From Nocardia sp. NBC_01503 (GTDB lineage: Bacteria > Actinomycetota > Actinomycetes > Mycobacteriales > Mycobacteriaceae), in contig NZ_CP109596.1 in the NCBI RefSeq assembly GCF_036327755.1, forward strand, positions 7,254,001 to 7,318,000: 64,000 nucleotides of DNA, written 5' to 3'. Each line of letters opens with the position of its first letter. The first letter of the stretch is position 1. Below are positions 41,876 through 50,220 of the stretch, piece by piece. The notes under the pieces are model-generated. The model was not told where the DNA came from. It did no database searches and was given only the letters and a program-made list of their open reading frames with translations. The translations under genes and the position numbers were made by a program.

Positions 41876-43246
41876 GTGAAACGCACCCTGCCCATGTTGG
41901 GCTTGGTGTTCGCCGCCTCGCTCGCGCTCACCAGCTGCGGGCTCGGCGGTACCACCTCCAGCGAGACGTCCTCCACCGCGCAGGTCCCCGAACTCACGGC
42001 GGATCAGCAGGTTTCGATCGTCTTCGAGTCCTACAACTACGGCCTGGCCGGCGCGTGGACCGATACCTTCAATGCCCTGATCTCCGATTTCGGCAAGAAG
42101 TTCCCCAATATCAAGGTCACCGCGCAGAAGCCGCAGGGCAACAGCCCCAACCCGGCCACCGACACCATCTCCAGCGTGCAGAACCAGATCGTCGCGGGCA
42201 ATCCGCCCGATGTCGTGCAATTGGGCTTCAGCGACCTGGATTTCACCATCCACCAGTTGCAGGCCAAACCGCTGGACTCGCTGTTCGGCAAGGACGCGGT
42301 GCAGAAGAACTTCGACGGCGCCCAGTACCCGTACGCCCCGAAGGCCCGCACCCTGGACGACTGGGACGGGCACACCTACGGCGTCCCGTTCGTATTCTCC
42401 ACGCCCGTGCTGTATTACAACGCCTCGCTGTTCGGCCAGGCCGGGCTCGATGCGAACAAGCCGCCCGCCACCTGGGCGCAGGTCGCCGACGCCGCCAAGG
42501 CGATCACCGGTAAGACCGGTAAGGACGGCATCTACATCGACTGCCTGACCAAGACCGCCAAGGACTGGTGCTTCCAAGCCATGGTGCGCTCCAACGACGG
42601 CCGGGTCATCTCGCCGGACCGGCGCAGCCTGACCTTCGCCGACGCCCCCGCGGTGGAAGCCACCAAGATGGCACAGGATCTGGTCACCGCGGGCAGTATG
42701 CCCAAGCTGGCCCAGAAGCAGGGCTATGAGGCGTTCGCGCGCGGCGATATCGGCATGATCCTCGAGACCAGCGCCATTCAGGGCACCTTCGTCTCCGGCG
42801 CCAAGGACAAGTGGGATCTGCGCGCCACCACCATGCCGCGCTTCGGCGACAAGTCCACCGTCCCCACCAATTCCGGTGCGGGACTGCATATCCTGGCCAA
42901 CGATCCGGCCAAGCAGCGCGCCTCCTGGGAGCTGATCAAGTTCCTCACCAGTGCGGAGTCCTACGTGAAGATCTCGCAGAACATCGGCTATCTGCCGCTG
43001 CGCCCGGACATGCTGAAGAACACCAATATGCTCGGCGCCTGGGCCGCGGCGAATCCGCTGCTCACTCCGAACGTGGCGCAGTTGACCAATATGGAGCCGT
43101 GGGTCTCCATGCCCGGCAACAACTATCTGCAGATTCGCGACGGCATGATGGACGCGGTCGAGTCGATCGTGTTCCAGGGCAAGGATCCGCAGTCCACGCT
43201 GAACGCCGCCCGTGACCAGGGCGCCAAACTGCTGCCGACCTCATGA
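41876..43246 (+). CDS. ABC extracellular solute-binding lipoprotein
   Basis: A 456-residue lipoprotein: signal peptide ending in the lipobox LTSC (Cys at 21), then QQVSIVFESYNYGLAGAWTD and the class-1 solute-binding fold (QNQIVAGNPPDVVQLGFSDL, YGVPFVFSTPVLYYNASLF, YEAFARGDIGMILETSAI). This is the UgpB/MalE type used for sugars and glycerol-phosphates. RBS GAGGAGAG precedes the GTG. It overlaps the phosphoesterase gene by 4 nt. Confidence 0.95.
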   Translation: MKRTLPMLGLVFAASLALTSCGLGGTTSSETSSTAQVPELTADQQVSIVFESYNYGLAGAWTDTFNALISDFGKKFPNIKVTAQKPQGNSPNPATDTISSVQNQIVAGNPPDVVQLGFSDLDFTIHQLQAKPLDSLFGKDAVQKNFDGAQYPYAPKARTLDDWDGHTYGVPFVFSTPVLYYNASLFGQAGLDANKPPATWAQVADAAKAITGKTGKDGIYIDCLTKTAKDWCFQAMVRSNDGRVISPDRRSLTFADAPAVEATKMAQDLVTAGSMPKLAQKQGYEAFARGDIGMILETSAIQGTFVSGAKDKWDLRATTMPRFGDKSTVPTNSGAGLHILANDPAKQRASWELIKFLTSAESYVKISQNIGYLPLRPDMLKNTNMLGAWAAANPLLTPNVAQLTNMEPWVSMPGNNYLQIRDGMMDAVESIVFQGKDPQSTLNAARDQGAKLLPTS

Positions 43247-44100
43247 ACGGGCTCACTCTCGTCCAGCTCACCGACACCCATATCCGGCCGGGCGGTGAGC
43301 AGGTGCTCGACAAGGTCGACACCTTCGCCACCCTGAACCGGGTACTGGATCAGCTGCGCACCGGTGGGCGGACCATCGAAGCACTGCTGCTCACCGGCGA
43401 TCTGGCCGACCACGGTTCCCCCGAGGCGTATCGGATGCTGCGCGCGGCCGTCGAACCGGTCGCCGCGGAGCTGGGCGCACAGGTGTTGTACGCCATGGGA
43501 AATCATGACGAGCGCACCGCGTTCGCGATCGAACTGCTCGGCCGCGAACCGGGCACGGTGGATCCGGCGCAGCCGATCGACCAGGCCATCGAGGTGTCCG
43601 GGCTGCGGATCATCGCACTCGACAGCACCACCCCCGGTCTGCACAACGGCAAGCTCGAGGACGAACAGCTCGACTGGCTGGCCGACCAGCTGAGCCGTCC
43701 GGCTCCGCGCGGCACGGTGCTGGTACTGCACCATCCGCCGCTGCCCTCGGCCATCGCCGCGGCCGAGGTGCTCAAGCTCCAGCAGGCCGAACGGTTGGCC
43801 GCCGTGGTGGCGGGCACCGATGTGCGCATGATCCTGTGCGGGCACAACCATATGACCGCCGCGGCCGCCCTGGCCGGGATTCCGGTGTGGGTGGGGCCCG
43901 CCATGGCCTATCGCCTCGATGCCATGGCCCCGGCCGGACGCCAGCGCGCGGTCACCGGATCCGGTTACAGCCGAATCGATGTCGTCGGTGCGACGGTCAT
44001 CGCCACGGCGGTGGAGGTGGCCGCGGCCACCGTCATCTACGACCGCGACGAAGCCGGGGAGCTCGACCGGCTCGCGCCCTACGTGGCGCACTCCGGGTGA
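43243..44100 (+). CDS. Metallophosphoesterase (Rv0805/CpdA-like)
   Basis: A 285-residue class III phosphodiesterase. Metal motifs are LVQLTDTHIRPGG (D..H), LLTGDLADHGSPEA (GD), YAMGNHDERTAFAI (GNHD), VLHHPPLPSA and LCGHNHMTAAAALA (GHxH). Length and wording match mycobacterial Rv0805 and CpdA, which hydrolyse cyclic nucleotides and other phosphodiesters. Its place inside the transporter operon, overlapping the binding-protein gene, suggests it cleaves a phosphodiester made or imported by the pathway, as GpdQ-type enzymes do for glycerophosphodiesters. Confidence 0.93.
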   Translation: MNGLTLVQLTDTHIRPGGEQVLDKVDTFATLNRVLDQLRTGGRTIEALLLTGDLADHGSPEAYRMLRAAVEPVAAELGAQVLYAMGNHDERTAFAIELLGREPGTVDPAQPIDQAIEVSGLRIIALDSTTPGLHNGKLEDEQLDWLADQLSRPAPRGTVLVLHHPPLPSAIAAAEVLKLQQAERLAAVVAGTDVRMILCGHNHMTAAAALAGIPVWVGPAMAYRLDAMAPAGRQRAVTGSGYSRIDVVGATVIATAVEVAAATVIYDRDEAGELDRLAPYVAHSG

Positions 44101-44104
44101 TTCG

Positions 44105-45058
44105 GTGTTCGTAGTCGTCACCGAACAGGACGCGCCGCCGGCGGCCATTGTGGCCCCGGCGGCGCGTCCGCGCCGCGTACTGTCGCGACGCGTACTGCGT
44201 TTCGCCGCGCCCTATCTGTATCTGGCGCCGGCGGTGTTCCTACTGGTGGTGTGGACCTATCGGCCGCTGGTGCAGGCGTTCGAATTGTCCACCTACTCCT
44301 GGAATCTGCTCCCGACCTCGCCCATGGTGCCGGTCGGGGCGGGCAATTACCGGCGGCTGGTGGAGTTGCCGTCGTTCTGGGCGTCGCTGCGCCGGACCGG
44401 GGTGATGATCGTCGGCCTGCTGCCGTTCACGGTCGCACTGCCACTGCTGCTCGCACTGGCCAGTCGGCAGGTCCGCGGCCGGGCCCGAACCCTGTATCAC
44501 GCACTGATTTTCACACCCTTCCTGGTCGCGCCGGTGGCCGCGGCGGCAGTATGGCGGTGGCTGCTGCATCCCGGTAGCGGATTCGTCGATCGGCTGTTGG
44601 GCAGTCATCGGAACTGGGTGTACGACTCGGCCACCGCGCACGCGGTGATCCTCGGCATCACCGGCTGGCAGCTCATCGGCTTCGCCGTACTGGTGGTGTG
44701 GGCCGGATTGGCCGGTATCAGCGGCGATTACGACGAGGCCGCGCAGATGGACGGCGCCAGCCCGAGTCAGATCCGGCGCTGGATCACCCTGCCGATGCTC
44801 TCCCCCACCCTGATGTTCCTGGTGCTCACCACCGTATTGCTCAGTCCCACACTGACTTTCCCGCTCATCGACACCATGACCCAGGGCGGGCCGTCGCAGG
44901 CCACCACCAATATCTACTACCTGCTGTGGGATTACGCCTTCCACACCTTCGACGCCGGATTGAGCGCCGCCGCGGGCGTTCTGCTCTTCCTCGGCTTCGG
45001 CGCGGTGGCGGGTGTCCTGGTCTGGATCTCGGAAAAGGTTGCCTTCCACGATGATTGA
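44105..45058 (+). CDS. ABC importer inner-membrane permease (UgpA-like)
   Basis: A 317-residue permease with six predicted segments (FAAPYLYLAPAVFLLVVWTY, VMIVGLLPFTVALPLLLALA, LIFTPFLVAPVAAAAVWRWL and others) and the EAA loop with DEAAQMDGASPSQIRRWI (about 214-231) that contacts the ATPase. GTG start 4 nt after the phosphoesterase stop. Confidence 0.93.
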   Translation: MFVVVTEQDAPPAAIVAPAARPRRVLSRRVLRFAAPYLYLAPAVFLLVVWTYRPLVQAFELSTYSWNLLPTSPMVPVGAGNYRRLVELPSFWASLRRTGVMIVGLLPFTVALPLLLALASRQVRGRARTLYHALIFTPFLVAPVAAAAVWRWLLHPGSGFVDRLLGSHRNWVYDSATAHAVILGITGWQLIGFAVLVVWAGLAGISGDYDEAAQMDGASPSQIRRWITLPMLSPTLMFLVLTTVLLSPTLTFPLIDTMTQGGPSQATTNIYYLLWDYAFHTFDAGLSAAAGVLLFLGFGAVAGVLVWISEKVAFHDD

Positions 45059-45875
45059 CACATCACCGGGCGAGCGACTGCGGACCGCCGGCAGCCATGT
45101 GCTGCTGGCGGTCACCGCCGTCGTCTGCGTCTTCCCCATCTACTGGCTCTTCGCCACCGCACTGCGCCGCCCGCAGGACGTGAACTCCCAATCACCACTG
45201 CCCTGGCCGCTCTCGTTCGAGAATTTCAGCACGGCGGCGCACGAGGTCGACATCACCAGGCTGATCGCCAATACCTTTGTGGTGGCGACACTCTCGGCCG
45301 TCGGCCAGCTGCTCATCGCCCTGTTGGCCTCCTACGCCTTCGCCATGTACACCTTCCCCTTGCAGCGCCTGCTGTACCTGGCGTTCGTCGGCGTCTGGCT
45401 GGTCCCCTTCCAGGTCACCATGCTGCCCAACTACATCCTGCTCACCCGCATGGGCCTGATCGACTCCCTGATCGGCGTAGTCCTGCCCACCCTGTGTTCA
45501 GCCCTGGGCATCCTGCTCCTGCGCCAGCACATGAACGCCTTCCCCAAGGAACTCGTAGCCGCCGCCAAGATCGACGGCCGCTCCTCCTGGTCCATCCTCT
45601 GGACGGTGGTCGTCCCCAACCTCCGCTCCGCCCTCGCGGCCCTGGCCATCCTGCTGTTCATCAACGAATGGAACGAATACTTCTGGCCCGCGGTGGTTCT
45701 GCGTAAATCCAACGGCGTCCTCCAACTCGGCCTGCGCAGCTTCATGGGCACCGAGGGTGAACAGTGGGGCCCGATGATGGCCGTCGCGGGCCTGGCCTGC
45801 CTGCCGGTCCTGCTCCTCTACCTGGCACTGCAACGCCACATCGTCAACGCCTTCGTCCGCTCGGGACTCAAGTAG
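45051..45875 (+). CDS. ABC importer inner-membrane permease (UgpE-like)
   Basis: A 274-residue permease with six segments (VLLAVTAVVCVFPIYWLFAT, LIALLASYAFAMYTFPLQ, YLAFVGVWLVPFQVTMLPNY and others) and the EAA loop KELVAAAKIDGRSSWSILWT. Its ATG lies 8 nt inside the end of the partner permease. Last gene of the nine-gene operon that begins at 38093. Confidence 0.94.
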   Translation: MIDTSPGERLRTAGSHVLLAVTAVVCVFPIYWLFATALRRPQDVNSQSPLPWPLSFENFSTAAHEVDITRLIANTFVVATLSAVGQLLIALLASYAFAMYTFPLQRLLYLAFVGVWLVPFQVTMLPNYILLTRMGLIDSLIGVVLPTLCSALGILLLRQHMNAFPKELVAAAKIDGRSSWSILWTVVVPNLRSALAALAILLFINEWNEYFWPAVVLRKSNGVLQLGLRSFMGTEGEQWGPMMAVAGLACLPVLLLYLALQRHIVNAFVRSGLK

Positions 45876-45916
45876 GTGGAAGTAGTCGGATAGGACGAAA
45901 GAGCGACCGATATTGA

Positions 45917-46399
45917 TCAACCGCGGGCAGCGCCGTCCGGCCAAACAATCTCGACCGGAACACCTTTGACTCGGGCCAGCTCGACCACCGTTCCAGTACC
46001 GCCCTTTTCGCTGGGCTTGCTGTCCCATACTGCGATGAGGCAATCGGCGGTGCCGACCACTGCCTCGTTCGCCGCCTCGTACGCGTCTCGGCCTGCCTCG
46101 TCGTAGTCCATCACTCGCACGGTCGTCGCCTCAGCGATAAGCGCATCGAACTCGTCCAGGTGGTCCGGTTTCACCTTTCGCTCGCGGTAGTTCCGTGACG
46201 GCAGAACAACCTCGAGGTGGCCACCGGCGTCGAGGACGGCTTGCGCGAAGACACTGTCGGCACCGCGAGCGATGCAGCTGATACCGACGAGGTCTGCCGG
46301 ATCGCCTGCGTCCGCGAGAATTCGGGCGATGTCCGCGTAGACCAGCGGGATCGAGTCGTCGGTGATGTTCATGTGCCCAGTGACGCCTATGCGTGCCAT
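45917..46399 (-). CDS. SLOG/nucleotide-deoxyribosyltransferase-like domain protein
   Basis: A 160-residue Rossmann-like protein starting MARIGVTGHMNITDD, followed by GISCIARGADSVFAQAVLDA, HLEVVLPSRNYRERKVKP and TADCLIAVWDSKPSEKGGTG. This pattern (GxxGHR-like start, RGAD, Cys/Asp-rich DC.IAVWDG, GGTG..V) is that of the SLOG superfamily of nucleotide-binding proteins. It lies downstream of an XRE regulator remnant, as commonly seen with such genes. Enzymatic role not shown. It is the first gene of the accessory region. Confidence 0.75.
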   Translation of the reverse strand: MARIGVTGHMNITDDSIPLVYADIARILADAGDPADLVGISCIARGADSVFAQAVLDAGGHLEVVLPSRNYRERKVKPDHLDEFDALIAEATTVRVMDYDEAGRDAYEAANEAVVGTADCLIAVWDSKPSEKGGTGTVVELARVKGVPVEIVWPDGAARG

Positions 46400-46407
46400 G
46401 GCTACTT

Positions 46408-46719
46408 CTATACCGTGCCAGCGAGCAACGGGCGCATTCTGTCGCGCAGAGCGGCCACTGGTCGCACGTTGGAGAGTTTCTCGGTCCTGGTGTACATCTC
46501 GCGCAGTTGGATCCGAACCCGGTCTGATCCGGTCTTCTCGACGTCGGTGAGTGCCTGGTCCCCGACACGATAGGCCTCGTCGAATTCACCCTCGATGAGA
46601 CGGGCCTCGGCAAGCCCGAGCTTGTCGAGGGCACTGCTGCGCCATCGATCTGGACGCCGGAGGGCTATTGCTTGGTCGATCTTCGCCGCAGCCTCACCGA
46701 GCGTAGACCGTCGTCTACT
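46408..46719 (-). pseudogene. C-terminal remnant of an XRE-family TPR regulator
   Basis: On the minus strand the frame from 46719 to the stop at 46408 reads AKIDQAIALRRPDRWRSSAL, DKLGLAEARLIEGEFDEAYR and SDRVRIQLREMYTRTEKLS, then PVAALRDRMRPLLAG. This is the familiar tetratricopeptide-like C-terminus of actinobacterial helix-turn-helix regulators. A stop at 46720-46722 closes it upstream, and no HTH is present. It is a truncated leftover 8 nt before the SLOG-like gene. Confidence 0.75.
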
Positions 46720-46753
46720 TCATTCGCAGCAAACCGAGAGGGAGTGTGAAGGG

Positions 46754-46838
46754 GCACCCGACATCAGGTCGTATCTCCGCATCCTTCGTGTCGGGTGCAC
46801 TCCACGAACCGTCCAGGGAGCGGGAGGCACCCGACATG
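46754..46838 (+). promoter_or_regulatory. Alternative hairpins over the start of a small ORF
   Basis: GCACCCGACA occurs at 46754-46763 and again at 46827-46836, and its reverse complement TGTCGGGTGC lies between them at 46789-46798. The second copy covers the spacer and the A of the ATG at 46836 and follows GGGAG. The middle strand can therefore pair either with the upstream copy (leaving the start open) or with the downstream copy (hiding it). This is the layout of a translational switch, although no effector is known. Confidence 0.45.
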
Positions 46839-47009
46839 GAAATCATCGTCCTTATAGCCGCGTTTGCGCTGGTAACGGTTGCCGCGACGGCCGGAATCCA
46901 CCACATGGGTCGCGCGTCGTTCAGCCGAAATCATCTGACTGTCAGCAAGATTCAGGCACGCCTCGCAGCCCAGGCGAAACGCGCTCATGTCCCAGCCGGG
47001 AGCTGGTGA
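46836..47009 (+). CDS. Small membrane protein (57 residues)
   Basis: A 57-residue protein with an N-terminal membrane helix MEIIVLIAAFALVTVAATAG and a short basic tail (HLTVSKIQARLAAQAKRAH). GGGAG 10-15 nt upstream of the ATG supports the start. It precedes two other small genes, 2 nt and then 5 nt apart, on the same strand, so it is probably the lead gene of a three-gene unit. No family recognised. Confidence 0.6.
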   Translation: MEIIVLIAAFALVTVAATAGIHHMGRASFSRNHLTVSKIQARLAAQAKRAHVPAGSW

Positions 47010-47011
47010 CA

Positions 47012-47353
47012 ATGCCTCGTCTGCCTTCGGCGATCGGCTACCTGCGTAGCGATGTTTCCGGTGCGCGGCAGCAATGGGACGAGAACCAAATCCGGCGTAC
47101 AGCAGTCCGATTCGGCTACGACCTGAGCAAGATCATCGTTTTCGGTGGAGCCACAGATCAGCCTATGAAGCGATTGCGGGTCGCCCTCGACCGGCAGAAC
47201 ACCGACGCGGTCATCACACCGAGCCTTCGGCACTTCGAACCGAGCGAGGTACCCGAGGAACTGCGGGCCGTCGCCGCGGTGATCACGGTCTCGCCCGAGC
47301 AGATATTCGCCCGCTGGGACACCCCGGCGAAACCCACAGGGGGTTTGAAATAA
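47012..47353 (+). CDS. Small resolvase-like protein (113 residues)
   Basis: A 113-residue protein starting SAIGYLRSDVSGARQQWDEN, reminiscent of the beginning of serine recombinases (GYxRVS), followed by DNQNTDAVITPSLRHF-like residues (actual LDRQNTDAVITPSLRHFEPS), which resembles the recombinase DAVVxxxxDRL strand. The catalytic Ser is not in the usual place and no DNA-binding domain follows, so it is probably a catalytically dead, recombinase-derived regulator or partner. It lies 2 nt after the small membrane gene. Confidence 0.5.
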   Translation: MPRLPSAIGYLRSDVSGARQQWDENQIRRTAVRFGYDLSKIIVFGGATDQPMKRLRVALDRQNTDAVITPSLRHFEPSEVPEELRAVAAVITVSPEQIFARWDTPAKPTGGLK

Positions 47354-47358
47354 TCGAG

Positions 47359-47598
47359 GTGCCAATCACCTTCGCCTGCACACCGAATCTGGCCCGCCTG
47401 CTCGCGTCGGCCGATGAGATCGCCACCGCCGGTGGCGCATTCCCGACCGGCACCGAGCATGTGTTCCTCGCGCTTCTGCGCGATATCGACACCATCCCCG
47501 TTGACGAGCTTCATTCAATGAGCCTCAACGCAGCCGACGTTCTCGACCGACTGACTCAGCTCACGATTCGGGCGCAGCAGCCTTCCACAACTGTGTAG
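47359..47598 (+). CDS. Clp N-domain-like small protein
   Basis: A 79-residue protein with CTPNLARLLASADEIATAGG and GTEHVFLALLRDIDTIPVDE, which follow the Clp_N (ClpC N-terminal, substrate-recognition) repeat pattern (TP.l...l..A..eA...g...v.teHlLlALl.). It stands alone without AAA modules, so it may act as an adaptor or mimic. GTG start with GAGG immediately upstream. It is the third gene of the small operon. Confidence 0.62.
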   Translation: MPITFACTPNLARLLASADEIATAGGAFPTGTEHVFLALLRDIDTIPVDELHSMSLNAADVLDRLTQLTIRAQQPSTTV

Positions 47599-47629
47599 CC
47601 CCGTCGTCGGCGAGCAGGCGGTTCAAGGG

Positions 47630-48731
47630 TCAGAAGTGGTCGAACAGAGTGACTACGCTGTGCGGTGCTTGCGGGCCGAAGAAGATCTCCAGGTTGTCCG
47701 CCGCGCGGCCGGCGGCGTCGCTACTACCCACGAACAGCCTCTCTTCGTAGGCGGTGAGCGCGCCTTCGATGTCGGGCTGCTCAATCAGCTTGCGCGCCAG
47801 GTCAGCACCGTCGTACATCGCGAGGTTCGCGCCCTCGCCGGCGAAGGGCGACATCAGATGCGCGGCGTCGCCGACCAGTGTCACACCGGGCACCCTGCCC
47901 CATTCGAGCCCGACGGGCAGGGCATAGATGGGTCGGAGCCACGGTTGCGCATCGCTCTCGGTCACGAAGGCGGTGAGCAGCGGCGACCAGCCATCGAACT
48001 CGTCGGCAAGTCGACGCAGGCCCGCGGACGGGTCGCCGAAGTCGATCGACCTCATCCACTCCTCGGGCTTGTTCAACGCCACGTATCCGGACACACGCCC
48101 GTCGGCGTTGCGATGGGCGATGATGCCTTTGCCCGGCGCGACCGCCATCAGAGTGCCGCTGCCGATCGCGGCCACGCTCGCCCGACAGTTCTGTTCGCCT
48201 GCGCCGAGAGCGATCTCGACAAAGCAGGTTCCGCTATAGAGAGGCATGGCGGGGGTGAGCAGCGGACGCACCTTCGACCAGGCACCGTCCGCGCCGATGA
48301 CGATGTCGGTGTGTGTGGCGGGAGCTTCCGCGAAGGTGAGGTCGTAGCCGCCCTCCACACGGTGCCGGATCGAGGCGAGTTGGTGACCCCACCTGATCGT
48401 CCCGGGCGCCAGTGAGTCGATGAGCAGGCGCCTGAGTTCGCCACGGTCCACCTCGGGACGCACCGAACCACGGTCCGCGGGCATATCGAACAGAATCGTG
48501 CCGTGGCGGTCGACCACCCGCTTGGCGTCCTCGCCCGGGCGGATCAGAGTGAGGAACTCGTCGTACAGACCGGCTGCACGCAGCGCGACCTGTCCGGTCT
48601 CTTCATGGATGTCGAGCAGGCCACCCTGTGTCCGGGTCGTCGCCGAAGCCTCACCCTCGTAGATCGTCGCGGCGACGCCGTGAGCCTGAAGTACCCGAGC
48701 GAGCGTCAACCCGCCCAGTCCCGCTCCGGAA
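47630..48731 (-). pseudogene. FAD-dependent monooxygenase, 3' part, split by an insertion sequence
   Basis: About 366 codons of a TetX/PHBH-type flavoprotein: GAGLGGLTLARVLQAHGVAA (dinucleotide motif), DRGSVRPEVDRGELRRLLID, DIVIGADGAWSKVRPLL (the conserved DG motif) and TLVGDAAHLMSPFAGEGANL (GD motif for FAD ribityl). The first residues are missing: the reading frame enters from the insertion sequence at GAGLGG. The missing start, MQGERRIDI, is found on the far side of the element at 50221-50249, in the right frame if a TTC target duplication is collapsed. Confidence 0.82.
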
Positions 48732-48760
48732 TTTTTCAAGGTGGATGAGTCCAGCGGGTG

Positions 48761-49828
48761 TTAAGCGGCTGTCGTGTCGGTCTCCTGGGTGGTGTCTTGG
48801 GTTGGTCGGTTGATCCAGGCGGTGTCGGGTAGGTCGAGGATCTTCGGTGTCGTTGTGGTGCCGAAGCGGTGTGGGTGCCGCGCGCGGGCCTGGGCGAGCA
48901 CGGCTGCCCGTTCGGCGGCCTTGTCGGTGGCCAGCCCGTAGTGGACGTCGGCGGGGGTGTGTAGGCCGATGCCGGTGTGGCGGTGTTCGTGGTTGTACCA
49001 GTCGGCGAAGGAATCCATGAATCCTCTTGCGGTGGTGAGTGATCCGAAGCGTTCGGGGAACTCCGGCCCGTATTTCAGGGTCTTGAACAGTGCTTCGGAG
49101 TAGGGGTTGTCATTGGACACCCGCGGTCGTGAATGCGAGCGGGTGACCTCGAGATCGGCCAGTAGAGCGGCGACGGTTTTGCTGGTCATCGAGGTGCCCC
49201 GATCGGCGTGCACGACCTGCGGGATCCCGTGGACTCCGAAGATCTCCTTCATCAATTCTGTTGCCAGAACACCGGATTCATGATTGTGGACATGGACCCC
49301 GACGATATAGCGGGAGTAGATGTCGATCATCACGTAGGCATCGAAATATTGTCCCTTGACCGGGCCCGCGAGCTTGGTGATGTCCCACGAATACACCTGC
49401 CTCGGTGCGGTGGCGACCAACTCCGGACACACCTTGCTCGGATGGCGCGCCAACCTTCGACGCTCCTTGACCTGCTTGTTTTCCCGCAACACCCGATACA
49501 TCGTGGACACCGAACACAGGTAGGTGCCCTCGTCCAGGAGCTGAGCGAAGACCTGCAACGGCGCCAGATCGACGAACCCGGGACTGCCCAGCACCTCCAA
49601 GATCTTGCGGCGCTCGAACTCGGAGAGCTTGTTCACCGGATCCGAAACCGGTTGCCGAAAAACCGAACTCGGTCCCGCGGCCGCGTTGCGGCGGCGGATC
49701 GCGGTGGAACGCACCAGCCCGGTCAACACCGCCGCACGCCGAGTTCCGGCTCCGACCTCGGTCAACGACGTGTACGCGGTGGTCAGCGCTGTCTGCGCTT
49801 CTCTTGCGAATCCGCTCTCTCGGAGAGA
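48761..49828 (-). CDS. IS3-family transposase OrfB (DDE integrase domain)
   Basis: About 355 residues. HTH_21-like region LCSVSTMYRVLRENKQVKER, then the catalytic domain with the DDE triad: YSWDITKLAGPVKGQYFDA (first Asp), VVHADRGTSMTSKTVAALLA (second Asp) and SNDNPYSEALFKTLKY (Glu). The frame is open upstream to 50014 but lacks a plausible own start in its N-terminal part, so it is probably made by a -1 frameshift from OrfA. No A6G-type slippery sequence is obvious. The 5' coordinate is approximate. Confidence 0.88.
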   Translation of the reverse strand, partial: SLRESGFAREAQTALTTAYTSLTEVGAGTRRAAVLTGLVRSTAIRRRNAAAGPSSVFRQPVSDPVNKLSEFERRKILEVLGSPGFVDLAPLQVFAQLLDEGTYLCSVSTMYRVLRENKQVKERRRLARHPSKVCPELVATAPRQVYSWDITKLAGPVKGQYFDAYVMIDIYSRYIVGVHVHNHESGVLATELMKEIFGVHGIPQVVHADRGTSMTSKTVAALLADLEVTRSHSRPRVSNDNPYSEALFKTLKYGPEFPERFGSLTTARGFMDSFADWYNHEHRHTGIGLHTPADVHYGLATDKAAERAAVLAQARARHPHRFGTTTTPKILDLPDTAWINRPTQDTTQETDTTAA

Positions 49829-50175
49829 GATTCCAAGAGAGCGTGTGCTTTTCCCATGATGTCCAGGGCGGCCTCGGTGGTAACGAGGCGTTTGTTCGCA
49901 CGCGCCAATTCCGCTGTCAGGCGAGCGATTTCGGCTTGCTCGGCGGTGAGTTTGCCGACCTTCTCGCCCGGCTTCTTCCCGGACAGGACTCCCGCGTCGC
50001 GTTGCTTGCGCCACTCGCTGATCTGCGAGGAATACAGCCCTTCTCGCCGCAGATACCCGCCACCGTCGCCGTGTTCGATCGCCTGCTCGTAGGCCTGCAG
50101 ATACGCCAACTTGTCCGCCGCGCTGAACGCACGCCGCCGCTTCGGCTCGTCACCACGCGGCCCTCGAGAACCCAT
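49783..50175 (-). CDS. IS3-family transposase OrfA
   Basis: A 130-residue protein: RRRAFSAADKLAYLQAYEQA (HTH), GGGYLRREGLYSSQISEWRK (second HTH helices) and a Leu-rich zipper EQAEIARLTAELARANKRLV that mediates dimerisation. The ATG at 50175 (MGSRGPRGDE) is chosen; an earlier ATG at 50220 would lie exactly at the IS edge. The end overlaps OrfB for the frameshift that makes the OrfAB fusion. Confidence 0.87.
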   Translation of the reverse strand: MGSRGPRGDEPKRRRAFSAADKLAYLQAYEQAIEHGDGGGYLRREGLYSSQISEWRKQRDAGVLSGKKPGEKVGKLTAEQAEIARLTAELARANKRLVTTEAALDIMGKAHALLESLSERADSQEKRRQR

Positions 50176-50220
50176 CCGCCCATTGTGGCCTTCGGCCACC
50201 GTGGTGCTTGTCCTGGTCAT

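Larger units (their letters stand above)
48732..50220 (-). mobile_element. IS3-family insertion sequence
   Basis: About 1.49 kb carrying orfA and orfB in -1 frame to each other, inserted into the FAD monooxygenase gene. A possible 3-bp target duplication GAA/TTC lies at 48729-48731 and 50221-50223. Terminal inverted repeats are weak (TGAGTCCAGC near 48746 against TGACCAGGAC from 50219), so the exact ends are uncertain by about 15 bp. Both transposase genes appear intact, so it may still be active. Confidence 0.75.

Noticed and set aside
45905..45930. GATCAACCGCGGGCAGCGCC near the SLOG gene stop as another repeat copy
   Set aside because: Only the GATCAACCG block matches; no hairpin or AATGCCG border is present, and the bases are part of the end of a coding sequence.
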